54,675 nt of DNA, taken from the NCBI GenBank assembly GCA_039821645.1, contig JBCBNU010000014.1:1-54675 (forward strand), read 5' to 3'. The stretch's first letter is position 1, and each line of letters begins with the position of its first letter. A model generated the notes under the pieces. That model made no database searches, was not told the origin of the DNA, and was given only the letters and a program-made list of their open reading frames with translations. This document shows, piece after piece, positions 28,242 to 35,959 of this stretch. The DNA comes from CALBPI01 sp039821645 (GTDB taxonomy: Bacteria > Pseudomonadota > Gammaproteobacteria > Steroidobacterales > Woeseiaceae). The position numbers were made by a program, and so were the translations under genes.

Positions 28242-29290
28242 TGTCGGACGCCATGGTTGCAGAGCCATCGGGCAAGGTAGCGAAACGCGGTTTCGGACAG
28301 CGACCGCCGCTGATTCTTGCACTTGGTGTTGCGCTAATTGTCAGCGTGTCGCTTGCTATTTGTATAGGCGCGATCCCGCTATCAATTGGTGGCGTGCTCG
28401 GCTTTGCGGAAACCAGTTCGATAGAGCAGACGGTGCTCTACAGCATTCGGCTCCCGCGGGTTGTGCTCGCAGCGCTGGCGGGCGCAGGTCTGGCGGCAGC
28501 TGGCGCCGCGCTGCAGGCGTTGTTCCGTAATCCGCTTGCTGATCCTGGGCTCATAGGCGTCTCGGGCGGTGCTGCCGTCGGTGCGATTTTCATGATCGTG
28601 TTCGGTGCTGGCTTCGTAGCAGAGGCACTGATGCCGTATTTTATTCCGTTGGCGGCGATCACTGGCGCAGCTGCCGTGACCGGCCTGCTATATGCGTTCG
28701 CACGCTGGTTTGGAAATTTCGAAGTTAGCACTATGTTGCTTGTCGGCATCGCATTGAACGCAATGTCCACGGTGGCCATCGGTGGCTTCGAGTTTCTGAG
28801 TGACGACACTCAGCTGCGAACACTCGTGTTCTGGACGATGGGCAGCTACGGTCGAGCAACCTGGACAACGGTTTTGCCTGCAGCAACAGTCATCGTCATC
28901 GCAGCGGGGACTCTTGTGTCTCGAGGACGCGCGCTCGATGTACTGCAGCTCGGTGAGGTTGAGGCACGCCATCTATCGATCAACGTAGATTTGTTGAAAA
29001 GGGTGACCGTTATCAGCGCCGCTGCGGCCGTCGGTGCCGCAGTAGCCGTTTCAGGCATCATCGCTTTCGTCGGTTTGATCGTGCCACATATCGTTCGGCT
29101 GATCCTTGGACCTAGCAACCGATGGGTGCTCCCCGGTTCACTCTTGTTGGGCGCCACTTTGAGCGTGCTTGCGGACTTGGTTGCTCGGATTGTGATTATC
29201 CCTGCCGAGTTACCGGTTGGGCTCGTCACCAGCGCGCTCGGCGCACCGTTTTTTCTCTGGCTAATCGCATCAGCGAGGTCACGCGCATGA
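28241..29290 (+). CDS. hmuU: Heme ABC transporter permease HmuU
   Basis: 349 residues of the FecCD/BtuC permease family, with about ten membrane helices. Seen are SIRLPRVVLAALAGAGLAAAGAALQALFRNPLADPGLIGVSGGAA near the N terminus and the cytoplasmic coupling segment ending with GLIVPHIVRLILGP. ATG 28241 is preferred over the adjacent GTG 28238 because it overlaps the hmuT stop by one base. The stop overlaps hmuV by 4 nt. Confidence 0.93.
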   Translation: MSDAMVAEPSGKVAKRGFGQRPPLILALGVALIVSVSLAICIGAIPLSIGGVLGFAETSSIEQTVLYSIRLPRVVLAALAGAGLAAAGAALQALFRNPLADPGLIGVSGGAAVGAIFMIVFGAGFVAEALMPYFIPLAAITGAAAVTGLLYAFARWFGNFEVSTMLLVGIALNAMSTVAIGGFEFLSDDTQLRTLVFWTMGSYGRATWTTVLPAATVIVIAAGTLVSRGRALDVLQLGEVEARHLSINVDLLKRVTVISAAAAVGAAVAVSGIIAFVGLIVPHIVRLILGPSNRWVLPGSLLLGATLSVLADLVARIVIIPAELPVGLVTSALGAPFFLWLIASARSRA

Positions 29291-30060
29291 TTGAAGTCCG
29301 CGGGGTTAGCGTTCGGCGTGGCAAACGCGTCACGTTGGACAATGTCAATGCATCAGTGCAACGCGGGCAGGTGGTCGGCATTGTTGGGCCGAATGGCGCG
29401 GGTAAGTCGACGTTGCTGCATGCCATGGCGGGTTCATTGGGGGTCGCCGGTGGTGAGGTTCTGGTCGATGGGCAACCGCTTAACGATCTGTCTTTAGCAG
29501 AACAGGCGCGGACTCGTGCAGTGATGAGTCAGCACGTGGATATGGCGTTTCCCTACCCGGTGCATGAAGTCATCGCAATGGGGTGGGAGCCGTTCCGCGG
29601 CCTGCAACCGTTGGACACGAACCGCCTCGAACGCATCGCGAATGATTGCGGGGTCTACGGCCTGCTGTGGCGCCGCTTCGATCAGTTGTCCGGTGGTGAG
29701 CGCCAGCGAGTTCAGTTCGCGCGCACCTGTCTACAGGTCGACGGCATCCTAACGTTCAGTGATGGCGGCGTCTGGTTGTTGGATGAACCCACAGCGAGTC
29801 TTGATATCGGCCATGAATTGCTGGTGCTTAGACACCTGCGTGAGGCGGCGACCCGCAATGTGGGCGTGTGCCTTGTTGTACACGACCTCGAGAAGGCAGC
29901 GCGATTCTGTGACCACACAATATTGCTGGATCGTGGCCGCGTGGCCGCATCCGGTGCGCCTCGAGAGGTTCTGTCGGATCACACTTTATCGGAGGTCTAC
30001 GACACTCCGATCACCACCGAGTGGCACTCCGGGTTGGAGCGGCTGCTGGTACATGCTTGA
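29287..30060 (+). CDS. hmuV: Heme ABC transporter ATP-binding protein HmuV
   Basis: 257 residues. Walker A is GPNGAGKST, the signature LSGGERQRVQFART, Walker B VWLLDEPTASLD, and the H-loop LVVHDLEKAARF. The segment SQHVDMAFPYPVHEVIAMG is typical of the heme-importer subgroup. Start ATG 29287 overlaps the hmuU stop (ATGA); the longer open frame upstream lies inside hmuU. The monooxygenase follows after 21 nt. Confidence 0.94.
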   Translation: MIEVRGVSVRRGKRVTLDNVNASVQRGQVVGIVGPNGAGKSTLLHAMAGSLGVAGGEVLVDGQPLNDLSLAEQARTRAVMSQHVDMAFPYPVHEVIAMGWEPFRGLQPLDTNRLERIANDCGVYGLLWRRFDQLSGGERQRVQFARTCLQVDGILTFSDGGVWLLDEPTASLDIGHELLVLRHLREAATRNVGVCLVVHDLEKAARFCDHTILLDRGRVAASGAPREVLSDHTLSEVYDTPITTEWHSGLERLLVHA

Positions 30061-30081
30061 GTTTACAAACAGGAGAGTGAC

Positions 30082-30396
30082 ATGTTCATTGCGATGAACC
30101 GATTCAAAATCACACCGGGAATGGAAGAGGGATTCGAGACGGTTTGGCGGGAGCGCGATTCCTACCTATCCGAAGTCCCCGGTTTCAAGGAATTCCATTT
30201 GCTTAAAGGGCCATCTCTTGATGACCACACGCTATATGCGTCGCACTCGGTGTGGGAGTCGCGCAAAGCGTTCGAGGCCTGGACGCAATCTGAGGCATTC
30301 AAGCTCGCACATCGTCAGGCAAGTGCGCCTAGTGGCACGTACTTAGGTCATCCCGATCTTGAGACTTTTGAATCGGTAATGGAAACGCTCGCCTGA
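30082..30396 (+). CDS. IsdG-type heme-degrading monooxygenase (ABM fold)
   Basis: 104 residues, antibiotic biosynthesis monooxygenase fold. The IsdG/IsdI catalytic triad Asn-Trp-His appears at N6, W67 and H77, practically the same numbering as in staphylococcal IsdG (N7, W67, H77). With its place as last gene of the heme-import operon this makes cytoplasmic heme cleavage the likely role. ATG 30082 with AGGAGA 5 nt before. The product (biliverdin, staphylobilin or other) cannot be told from sequence. Confidence 0.85.
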   Translation: MFIAMNRFKITPGMEEGFETVWRERDSYLSEVPGFKEFHLLKGPSLDDHTLYASHSVWESRKAFEAWTQSEAFKLAHRQASAPSGTYLGHPDLETFESVMETLA

Positions 30397-30401
30397 GCGT
30401 T
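30384..30401. other. Hairpin at the end of the heme operon
   Basis: Perfect 7-bp stem AACGCTC / GAGCGTT with a 4-base loop, spanning the stop codon of the monooxygenase and touching the stop of the convergent gene. There is no T-tract, so it is not a standard intrinsic terminator. Confidence 0.35.
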
Positions 30402-30939
30402 ATGCCCGACTGGAATCGGGCAGGCGTGGGTCGACGGCGGGCCGCCACTCCGGGTCGACGTCGGTCCCGCGTGCGTTCGCGTTGATAACGGCGAGCAGTG
30501 TCGCGATGGCGCCCCATGACAGCCCGACAATAACGCCAAAGTCGAGAATGCCCCGCCAGGGCTGAGGGAATGCTCGGTAAACCAACACGATCGCGACGAT
30601 GCCCAGTGTCAACGCTATCGCGCCGATGACTCGGCGCATGGGTGCATGGAAAAATCCCATCAATGCCAGAGGTGCAAACACAAAGCCAAGTGGCGAAGGG
30701 TTGCGCTTCAAGGAAATCGCGCGCGCTGCGAATCGTGGTGAGAAGCTCTGCTGGAAGCCTCGATACCCCTCAACCCAGGCCATTATGAACGTGTTCACAA
30801 TCAGCAGCGCGTAGTGGCTGGTGGTCCAGGAGTAGGAGAGGCTATCCAGCGCAATGCCCCACATGCGCTGGATGCCGACAGCGAGCAAGGCCATGAAGCC
30901 CAGGGTGCCCCACCATAGGGCCGCTGTTCCGAGTCTCAT
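30400..30939 (-). CDS. Conserved membrane protein, function unknown
   Basis: 179 residues with four to five predicted membrane helices (around 8-26, 45-60, 84-100, 106-122 and 131-150). A cytoplasmic segment reads EGYRGFQQSFSPRFAAR and a later one PQPWRGILDFGV. I recall similar unnamed gammaproteobacterial proteins but no assigned function. It lies 37 nt downstream of the azurin gene on the same strand, so it may be co-transcribed with it. Convergent with the heme operon, 3 nt away. Confidence 0.75.
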   Translation of the reverse strand: MRLGTAALWWGTLGFMALLAVGIQRMWGIALDSLSYSWTTSHYALLIVNTFIMAWVEGYRGFQQSFSPRFAARAISLKRNPSPLGFVFAPLALMGFFHAPMRRVIGAIALTLGIVAIVLVYRAFPQPWRGILDFGVIVGLSWGAIATLLAVINANARGTDVDPEWRPAVDPRLPDSSRA

Positions 30940-30976
30940 GGCTGCGCGCTGCTCTCTCGGGCGATATCTTCTGGTG

Positions 30977-31417
30977 TCAGGAAATCGTGAAAGTGCCGTT
31001 CATCAGACCGGTATGGCCAGGGAATGAGCAGTAGAAGGTGTAGCTCTCGCCAGCATCAAGATCTGACAGGCTAAAGCTCACGCTGGTTTCCTCTCCACCA
31101 CCGATGATCTTTGTGTAAACCAGTACACGAGCATCATCTGCGGGCAGGTAATTCGCGTCGAGGCCTGCGGCCATCCCATCGTTCGCAACGGCTTGATAAT
31201 CAGCGGTTTTCGACAGGACCCAGTTGTGACCCATAGCAGCGGCAGGCAAAGAACCCGTGTGTTTCAGGTTTACAGTCACAGTTTCGCAGCTGGCTTCTAC
31301 AGTGATGCTGCTTTCGCTAAAGGCCAGTGAGTCGCCGACCTCAACATTCACCTCACAGGCTGCGTTCGCCATTCCTGCCGCAAACATCAATGCCAGGCCA
31401 ACAATCAGTTGTTTCAT
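30977..31417 (-). CDS. azu: Azurin (periplasmic blue copper protein)
   Basis: 146 residues with signal peptide (cleavage after MANA). Type 1 copper ligands are H64 (MGHNW) and C130-x4-H135-x3-M139, the azurin spacing. The family's disulfide is C21-C44. ATG 31417 has GGAGA 7 nt upstream; the frame is open for 22 more codons but these run through the Fur palindrome. The start lies about 40 bp from a perfect double Fur-like palindrome, so iron control is likely. A second, lipid-anchored azurin is at 37068. Confidence 0.9.
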   Translation of the reverse strand: MKQLIVGLALMFAAGMANAACEVNVEVGDSLAFSESSITVEASCETVTVNLKHTGSLPAAAMGHNWVLSKTADYQAVANDGMAAGLDANYLPADDARVLVYTKIIGGGEETSVSFSLSDLDAGESYTFYCSFPGHTGLMNGTFTIS

Positions 31418-31454
31418 TTCGATCTCCAAAAAAACTGCTTCACATTTATTGCAA

Positions 31455-31499
31455 ATGATAATGATTCTCATTGATAATAACAATGAGAATCATTATCAT
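31455..31499. promoter_or_regulatory. Double Fur box, perfect 19-bp inverted repeat
   Basis: ATGATAATGATTCTCATTG, a 7-base spacer (ATAATAA), then the exact reverse complement. Each arm by itself resembles the Fur consensus, so two Fur dimers could bind. It sits between azurin (leftward) and the 31563 gene (rightward). Confidence 0.85.
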
Positions 31500-31562
31500 C
31501 ACCATGAAAATCACTTCGGAATTATCTCACAAGACAGCGGTTACGCAGGAGAGTGTTGCGCA

Positions 31563-32084
31563 ATGAGACAAACCTATCGATTCGATCAACAGCCGTGCAG
31601 CGACACTATGCGGGTCCAGCATTTATCGGCTGGAGCGCAGCTATTGTTGATCAGCGTGAGGCAGTGGACCCTGTCGTTTCAGGGCAAGGAGTGCGCCTGC
31701 TGTGTTCTGCGACCCTTGTATCGCCACCACCGTGCGGAAGCGGCTTTGCCCGTGATTAATGAGTTGATGTGTTTTGCTTCAACGACCGGGATGCGCCAGC
31801 TCGCAATAAGGACACCCGACGATGATTTGACGACTGCCGACGAGATGCAGTTGACGAGAATGTTCCGGGCGGTCGAACAGGGTGATGCGGAGCTTGGATA
31901 CCGTCTCGCAGAAGATCTGTTCCCCGGCAGTCTGGCAACCACGTTTTTTCGGATTGCACGTGCATATATAGATTTCCTCTCGCCTGTTGGGCTGAGTTTT
32001 AACGACTCAAGGCGATTGCACTTGGTGGTGAGTAACGATCTGCCACCGAAAGTTGAATGTCCGAAGGCTGAGGACGGCTCGTGA
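31563..32084 (+). CDS. Unrecognised protein behind the Fur box
   Basis: 173 residues, probably cytoplasmic, no signal peptide. ATG 31563 follows AGGAGA at about 11 nt. Seen are LSAGAQLLLISVRQW near the N terminus, a cysteine cluster GKECACC, and a helical C-terminal half ending FLSPVGLSF. I do not recognise a family. It is the first gene after the double Fur box and overlaps the next, 40-codon gene by 4 nt (GTGA), so it is likely an iron-starvation protein working with that small membrane protein. Confidence 0.7.
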   Translation: MRQTYRFDQQPCSDTMRVQHLSAGAQLLLISVRQWTLSFQGKECACCVLRPLYRHHRAEAALPVINELMCFASTTGMRQLAIRTPDDDLTTADEMQLTRMFRAVEQGDAELGYRLAEDLFPGSLATTFFRIARAYIDFLSPVGLSFNDSRRLHLVVSNDLPPKVECPKAEDGS

Positions 32085-32203
32085 ACCCATCAGGCAATCA
32101 TCGGTTTCTAAGCCAGTTTGTCCGGTATCTGTTGGCGCTTGCCATATTGCTCGGCGCGTACGCAGCCAGCTGGGTCTGGTTGTTGAGCGCTACGGAAATG
32201 TGA
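32081..32203 (+). CDS. 40-residue single-helix membrane microprotein
   Basis: GTG at 32081 overlaps the preceding stop (GTGA). The product has a polar N terminus with two arginines, one hydrophobic helix (about residues 14-36: YLLALAILLGAYAASWVWLL) and ends ATEM. Translational coupling, correct membrane-protein composition and the Fur-controlled context support it as a real gene. No family recognised. It could be an accessory subunit or anchor for the 173-residue protein. Confidence 0.6.
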   Translation: MNPSGNHRFLSQFVRYLLALAILLGAYAASWVWLLSATEM

Positions 32204-32312
32204 TCGCACCTAGCGTGCGAGTAAAACGGGAATTAAGACGATGTTGGATCACACAATCGGCTACCATTTTTCCAGCGAGAATCCCGGAGACACCGGGGTC
32301 ACGGAGATGGTA

Positions 32313-32894
32313 ATGGCCAACAGACCTGTTGTTGAATTCATGCAGCACCGGCGGTCGGTGCTTGCGGCGAATCTTGTGGATCCGGCGCCCGATGCGGTGG
32401 CGCTCGAAACCATTCTGGCGATCGCAACCCGCGTGCCAGATCATGCGAAATTAACGCCTTGGCGTATCAAGGTGTTGTACAAGGAGGGTCAGCAGAAGCT
32501 GGCCGATATCTACCGCGAATCGTTCATCAGAGAGAACTCGGAGGCCAACGACGTCATGGTGGACGCAGCGCATGCGCGCCTCACGCGCTCGCCGCTGTTG
32601 CTCGCGGTAATCGCGGCCCCGAATATGGAGAAAGCTGCACGCATTCCCGTAATCGAACAGCACCTGTCCGCCGGTGCGGTTTGCACGAACATTCTTATCG
32701 CTGCAGCAGCGTTGGGTTTTGGTGCGCAGTGGCTCACCGGCGGTCCGGCATACGATGCACCTGTGCAGGCAGCACTTGGCCTATCAGAGCACGATGCAAT
32801 CGCCGGTTTTATGCATATCGGCACACCGGTTGAGCCGCCCAAAGAACGACCGCGTCCCGAATTGAACGACGTCGTGGAGACCTGGACCGGGTAG
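32313..32894 (+). CDS. Nitroreductase family protein (YdjA-like)
   Basis: 193 residues, FMN-dependent NAD(P)H oxidoreductase fold. Seen are FMQHRRSVLAANLVDPAPD at the N terminus, RVPDHAKLTPWRIKVL, IPVIEQHLSAGAVCTNILIAAAALGFGAQWLTGG and GFMHIGTP, in the order of the small YdjA subgroup. ATG 32313 is chosen because GGAG lies 6 nt before it and the product then starts like its family; ATG 32241 and 32307 are possible. The substrate is unknown. Being just after the Fur-driven pair (110 bp gap) it may have its own promoter. Confidence 0.85.
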   Translation: MANRPVVEFMQHRRSVLAANLVDPAPDAVALETILAIATRVPDHAKLTPWRIKVLYKEGQQKLADIYRESFIRENSEANDVMVDAAHARLTRSPLLLAVIAAPNMEKAARIPVIEQHLSAGAVCTNILIAAAALGFGAQWLTGGPAYDAPVQAALGLSEHDAIAGFMHIGTPVEPPKERPRPELNDVVETWTG

Positions 32895-32944
32895 CCCTCA
32901 CCAAGCATCTAGCTAACACGCTGGAGAGCGCGTAACTTTAGTGC

Positions 32945-33316
32945 ATGCGTGTTCGAGTCACAGCCAGCCTAGTTCTCTTTGGTGTTTGCCTGAGCGCACT
33001 GGTACCGCGCGGCTTCATGCCGGGCGACATTGCTCGTGGCCAGTTCCTGATCGTTTGCCCAGAAGGCCTCGAAGGTTCTTCGCAGCATCATGATCATTCG
33101 CATGGCCATGCCGAAGCAATGGCGCCGGTGCAGGCGGGCGCTGATAACTGTGATTTTGCAGATACCCTGACGCCGGTTCTACATCTGGGTTCGGCGTCTA
33201 GCCTCGAGCCCGTTGCGCAGCTTTCGCAGTTCAGTTTCGAAATCAAGCATGCCAACGTTCGGCCTTCTCAACCTCTATGGATCACCCGAGCCCGAGCGCC
33301 TCCACACATCGTCTGA
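32945..33316 (+). CDS. DUF2946 family protein, His-rich, exported
   Basis: 123 residues with an N-terminal hydrophobic signal (VTASLVLFGVCLSALVP). The family pattern is recognisable: PRGFMPG, then VCPEG, a histidine cluster (HHDHSHGH), a DNCDFAD segment and a C terminus with RAPP. DUF2946 proteins are often found with copper-linked outer membrane proteins, and histidine clusters suit metal binding, but a role is not established. Followed after 70 bp by the beta-barrel gene. Confidence 0.7.
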   Translation: MRVRVTASLVLFGVCLSALVPRGFMPGDIARGQFLIVCPEGLEGSSQHHDHSHGHAEAMAPVQAGADNCDFADTLTPVLHLGSASSLEPVAQLSQFSFEIKHANVRPSQPLWITRARAPPHIV

Positions 33317-33386
33317 ATCTCGCTTAACAAAATAGTGACTCGCGTGCGCCTGAACGGTGTGCGCCCAATCAGATTCAGAGGTTTCA

Positions 33387-34454
33387 ATGAACAAGACCAG
33401 ATTGATGCTGGCCACGTTGCTCGTGGCTGCACCGTTTGCCCATGCCGATCACGATCAGACAACACGCGCCGACGCTCACGCTCCGATCGGGGTGATGAGT
33501 GATCACACACACGATAAAGGTGAGTGGATGTTCTCGTATCGATTCATGTCGATGCCGATGGAGGGCAACCTTTCAGGAAGCGATTCCATCTCTCCCGATC
33601 AAATCGCAACAACCGTCCCCAACCGGTTTTTCGGTAATCCAGGGCAACCGCCGACGCTACGTGTCGTGCCCGTCGAGATGAACATGGATATGCATATGTT
33701 CGGCGTGATGTATGCACCCACGGACCGTATTACCGTGATGGGTATGGTGAACTATATCCAGAAGGATATGGATCACCTGACGTATCAGGGTGGCATGGGT
33801 ACCGCGGTGCTCGGCACCTTTACGACGGAGACATCGGGAATCGGCGACACCACCGTTTCGGCGTTGATTGATATCGGCACCAATCCGGATCACAAGCTTC
33901 ACGGCATCGTGGGACTGTCTGTGCCCACCGGCAGTATTGACGAGACCGATGACATCCTCACGCCGATGAACATGCGCCCAACGATCCGTCTGCCCTATCC
34001 GATGCAGCTCGGTTCTGGCAGTTGGGATCCTATTCTCGGTCTCAGCTACTCGGGATTCGCCGAACACTTCAACTGGGGTACGCAGTGGCGCAGTACCTTC
34101 CGGGTGGCCGATAACGACGAAAATTATCGCTTGGGTGATCTTCATCACCTGACGGGGTGGGCGGGCTACAGCTTTAGCGATGCGGTGAGCGTTGCGTTGC
34201 GTTTGGCCTATACGGATCAAGGCGAGATATCGGGTCGCGATCCGCTCATCGCAGGTCCAGTACAAACCGCCGACCCGGACCGCTTCGGTGGTTCGCGCTG
34301 GGATGCTGGCGTCAGTCTAAACATCGCCGGACAGGGTGGTCTTGAGGGCTGGCGACTCGCCATTGAGTACCTGGTGCCAGTTGAGCAGGACCTAAACGGG
34401 CCTCAGCTTGAGACGCAGGAGATGCTGACCTTCGGTATTCAGAAAAGCTGGTAA
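33387..34454 (+). CDS. Putative outer membrane beta-barrel transporter
   Basis: 355 residues from ATG 33387, with GAGG 6 nt upstream. The signal peptide ends PFAHA. The mature part begins with His- and Asp-rich HAPIGVMSDHTH, then KGEWMFSYRFMSMPMEG and several Met-rich strands (EMNMDMHMFGVMY), with alternating strands to a terminal tryptophan, as expected of an outer membrane barrel like the MetA-pathway phenol-degradation channels. Histidine and methionine richness and the DUF2946 neighbour suggest metal, perhaps copper, as ligand. That is inference. Confidence 0.7.
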   Translation: MNKTRLMLATLLVAAPFAHADHDQTTRADAHAPIGVMSDHTHDKGEWMFSYRFMSMPMEGNLSGSDSISPDQIATTVPNRFFGNPGQPPTLRVVPVEMNMDMHMFGVMYAPTDRITVMGMVNYIQKDMDHLTYQGGMGTAVLGTFTTETSGIGDTTVSALIDIGTNPDHKLHGIVGLSVPTGSIDETDDILTPMNMRPTIRLPYPMQLGSGSWDPILGLSYSGFAEHFNWGTQWRSTFRVADNDENYRLGDLHHLTGWAGYSFSDAVSVALRLAYTDQGEISGRDPLIAGPVQTADPDRFGGSRWDAGVSLNIAGQGGLEGWRLAIEYLVPVEQDLNGPQLETQEMLTFGIQKSW

Positions 34455-34469
34455 ACCAATGCAGGGGCG

Positions 34470-34504
34470 GGCGGCCTCCTGGTCGCCTGTCGTTGTCTTG
34501 TTTT
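34470..34504 (+). terminator. Possible intrinsic terminator after the barrel gene
   Basis: Stem GGCGGCC / GGTCGCC (7 bp with one G-T pair), loop TCCT, followed by an interrupted T-rich run (TGTCGTTGTCTTGTTTT). It lies 16 nt after the stop and before the HAD gene. Confidence 0.4.
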
Positions 34505-34531
34505 GCACCCTTCTCCGGTAGAATTGCGACC

Positions 34532-35215
34532 ATGAACAAACGCGCGCTTTTCATTGGTTCGATTGGTGTACTCGCTGAGACTTCCGATATACAACGGCGA
34601 GCCTACAACTCAGCCTTCGCTGAGGCTGGCATAAATTGGCACTGGGATGAGGACACCTACCGTCAATTGTTAAAAGACGCGGGTGGGCAAAAACGCCTGT
34701 CCACGCTCAGTGATGCGGCCGGCGGCCTGCTATCCGATTATCAGGTTAAGGACATCCATACACGCAAGACTGAAATTGCGTGCGCTGAAGTTTCACGAGG
34801 CGTTGCACTCAGGAATGGCGTCGCGGAAAGCATTGCACAAGTGTTGGACGCTGGTTTGTTGATCGGGCTGGTCACCACCACCTTCAGGGCGAATATCGAT
34901 GCGATTGCAAAAGGTGCGTCGCCGGAGCTGCCGATCGACCGATTCTCGTCTGTGCTCACGCGCATGGATTGTGATAATCCAAAACCGCATCCGGAAATCT
35001 ATGAGGTTGCGCTGCAGCGATTAGGGCTACCTAGCGAGCAGGTTCTGGCGATTGAGGACAGCGCTGCCTCCGCAAGCGCGGCTATTGCCGCAGGTATCGA
35101 GACGTTGGTCACGCCTGGTGCCTTTACACGTGGTCAGGATTTCAGCTCAGGGACGGAATTGCTCGATACATTGGATCCTGACGTGGTCGCCGCACGTATG
35201 GGCATAAAACGCTGA
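34532..35215 (+). CDS. HAD-IA (CbbY-like) protein lacking the catalytic aspartates
   Basis: 227 residues, aligned in outline with CbbY/beta-phosphoglucomutase proteins: the cap begins SDIQRRAYNSAFAEAG, the lysine loop is NPKPHPEIYEVAL and the acidic motif AIEDSAAS. The first motif, normally DxDG, here reads G9-S-I11-G (FIGSIGVLAET): both the nucleophile and the acid/base aspartate are gone. The frame is intact and the rest is conserved, so it looks like a retained pseudo-phosphatase, perhaps regulatory or ligand-binding, not a decaying gene. ATG 34532; no strong ribosome site. Confidence 0.8.
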   Translation: MNKRALFIGSIGVLAETSDIQRRAYNSAFAEAGINWHWDEDTYRQLLKDAGGQKRLSTLSDAAGGLLSDYQVKDIHTRKTEIACAEVSRGVALRNGVAESIAQVLDAGLLIGLVTTTFRANIDAIAKGASPELPIDRFSSVLTRMDCDNPKPHPEIYEVALQRLGLPSEQVLAIEDSAASASAAIAAGIETLVTPGAFTRGQDFSSGTELLDTLDPDVVAARMGIKR

Positions 35216-35218
35216 TAG

Positions 35219-35959
35219 TTAGTTCGATTGTCGCGCATGTTTAACGAGTTCCACTAGCGTCGGTCTTAACGCTGCTGCGGTTTCCAGTGGGGTTTGGTAA
35301 GTGAGCCGTTCGTGAAACTCACCGCACGCCATATCGATGCCCTCAGGATCGAGTCCTGTGATGCGCCAGTCGCCGGTGGGTTGGTTACACAAAATGGTCG
35401 CATACAGAGCTGTCGCATCAGCATGATCATCGTTCATGTGCTCGACAGCACCGTGCTCCATGAGATGCCATGCTTCCCAGTTCTCGAGATCAACAAGAAG
35501 GTCGGCGCGCTTTAGTTCTCGCGGGCCACTTGTTCCGCCTGCCAATGTCGCGTGACTGATCTCCAGACGCCACATCGAATGGGTCTTGAAAAAATCGGAA
35601 GGCAGCATCGTGTGTTTGCGAGCAAACCTCGTTTGGACACGTTCAATGCTCTGTGCACCCACCGGAAAAGCGGAGCCGCGAATGGAGACTCGCTGGCGAC
35701 GGTCGAAGTCGCCACTGACCAGCGGTTCTACAAGCAGCCCACATTCAGGTCGTGTCTGAAGCTGTGAAAACACTGATGCATCGCGCTGCAATGCGAACAC
35801 AGGCGCGCCGTTGGTGTCGGTCGCGATGTCCACACTATCGACAATCGGGGCGCCGTGTTTGTTACAGATCGCGAGCGCACCGGACTGACCGAGTCGGATT
35901 AGCTCTCGCGCAGAGTATTCACAGCGCGTGCTGCGAGTCGGCGTAGACACTGCGCTCAT
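35219..35959 (-). CDS. HugZ-like heme-utilisation protein (PNPOx fold plus DUF2470)
   Basis: 246 residues from ATG 35959, which overlaps the methyltransferase stop by 4 nt (ATGA). An N-terminal split-barrel flavin-fold domain (about 15-160: SARELIRLGQSGALAI to HATLAGG) is followed by a DUF2470 domain with HMNDDHADATALYA and LDPEGIDM. This is the architecture of HugZ/HutZ, which bind and may degrade heme, with the histidine-rich C-terminal part contacting heme iron. The upstream Fur-like site supports an iron-related job. A nearby IsdG-type enzyme could do the same reaction by another route. Confidence 0.82.
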   Translation of the reverse strand: MSAVSTPTRSTRCEYSARELIRLGQSGALAICNKHGAPIVDSVDIATDTNGAPVFALQRDASVFSQLQTRPECGLLVEPLVSGDFDRRQRVSIRGSAFPVGAQSIERVQTRFARKHTMLPSDFFKTHSMWRLEISHATLAGGTSGPRELKRADLLVDLENWEAWHLMEHGAVEHMNDDHADATALYATILCNQPTGDWRITGLDPEGIDMACGEFHERLTYQTPLETAAALRPTLVELVKHARQSN

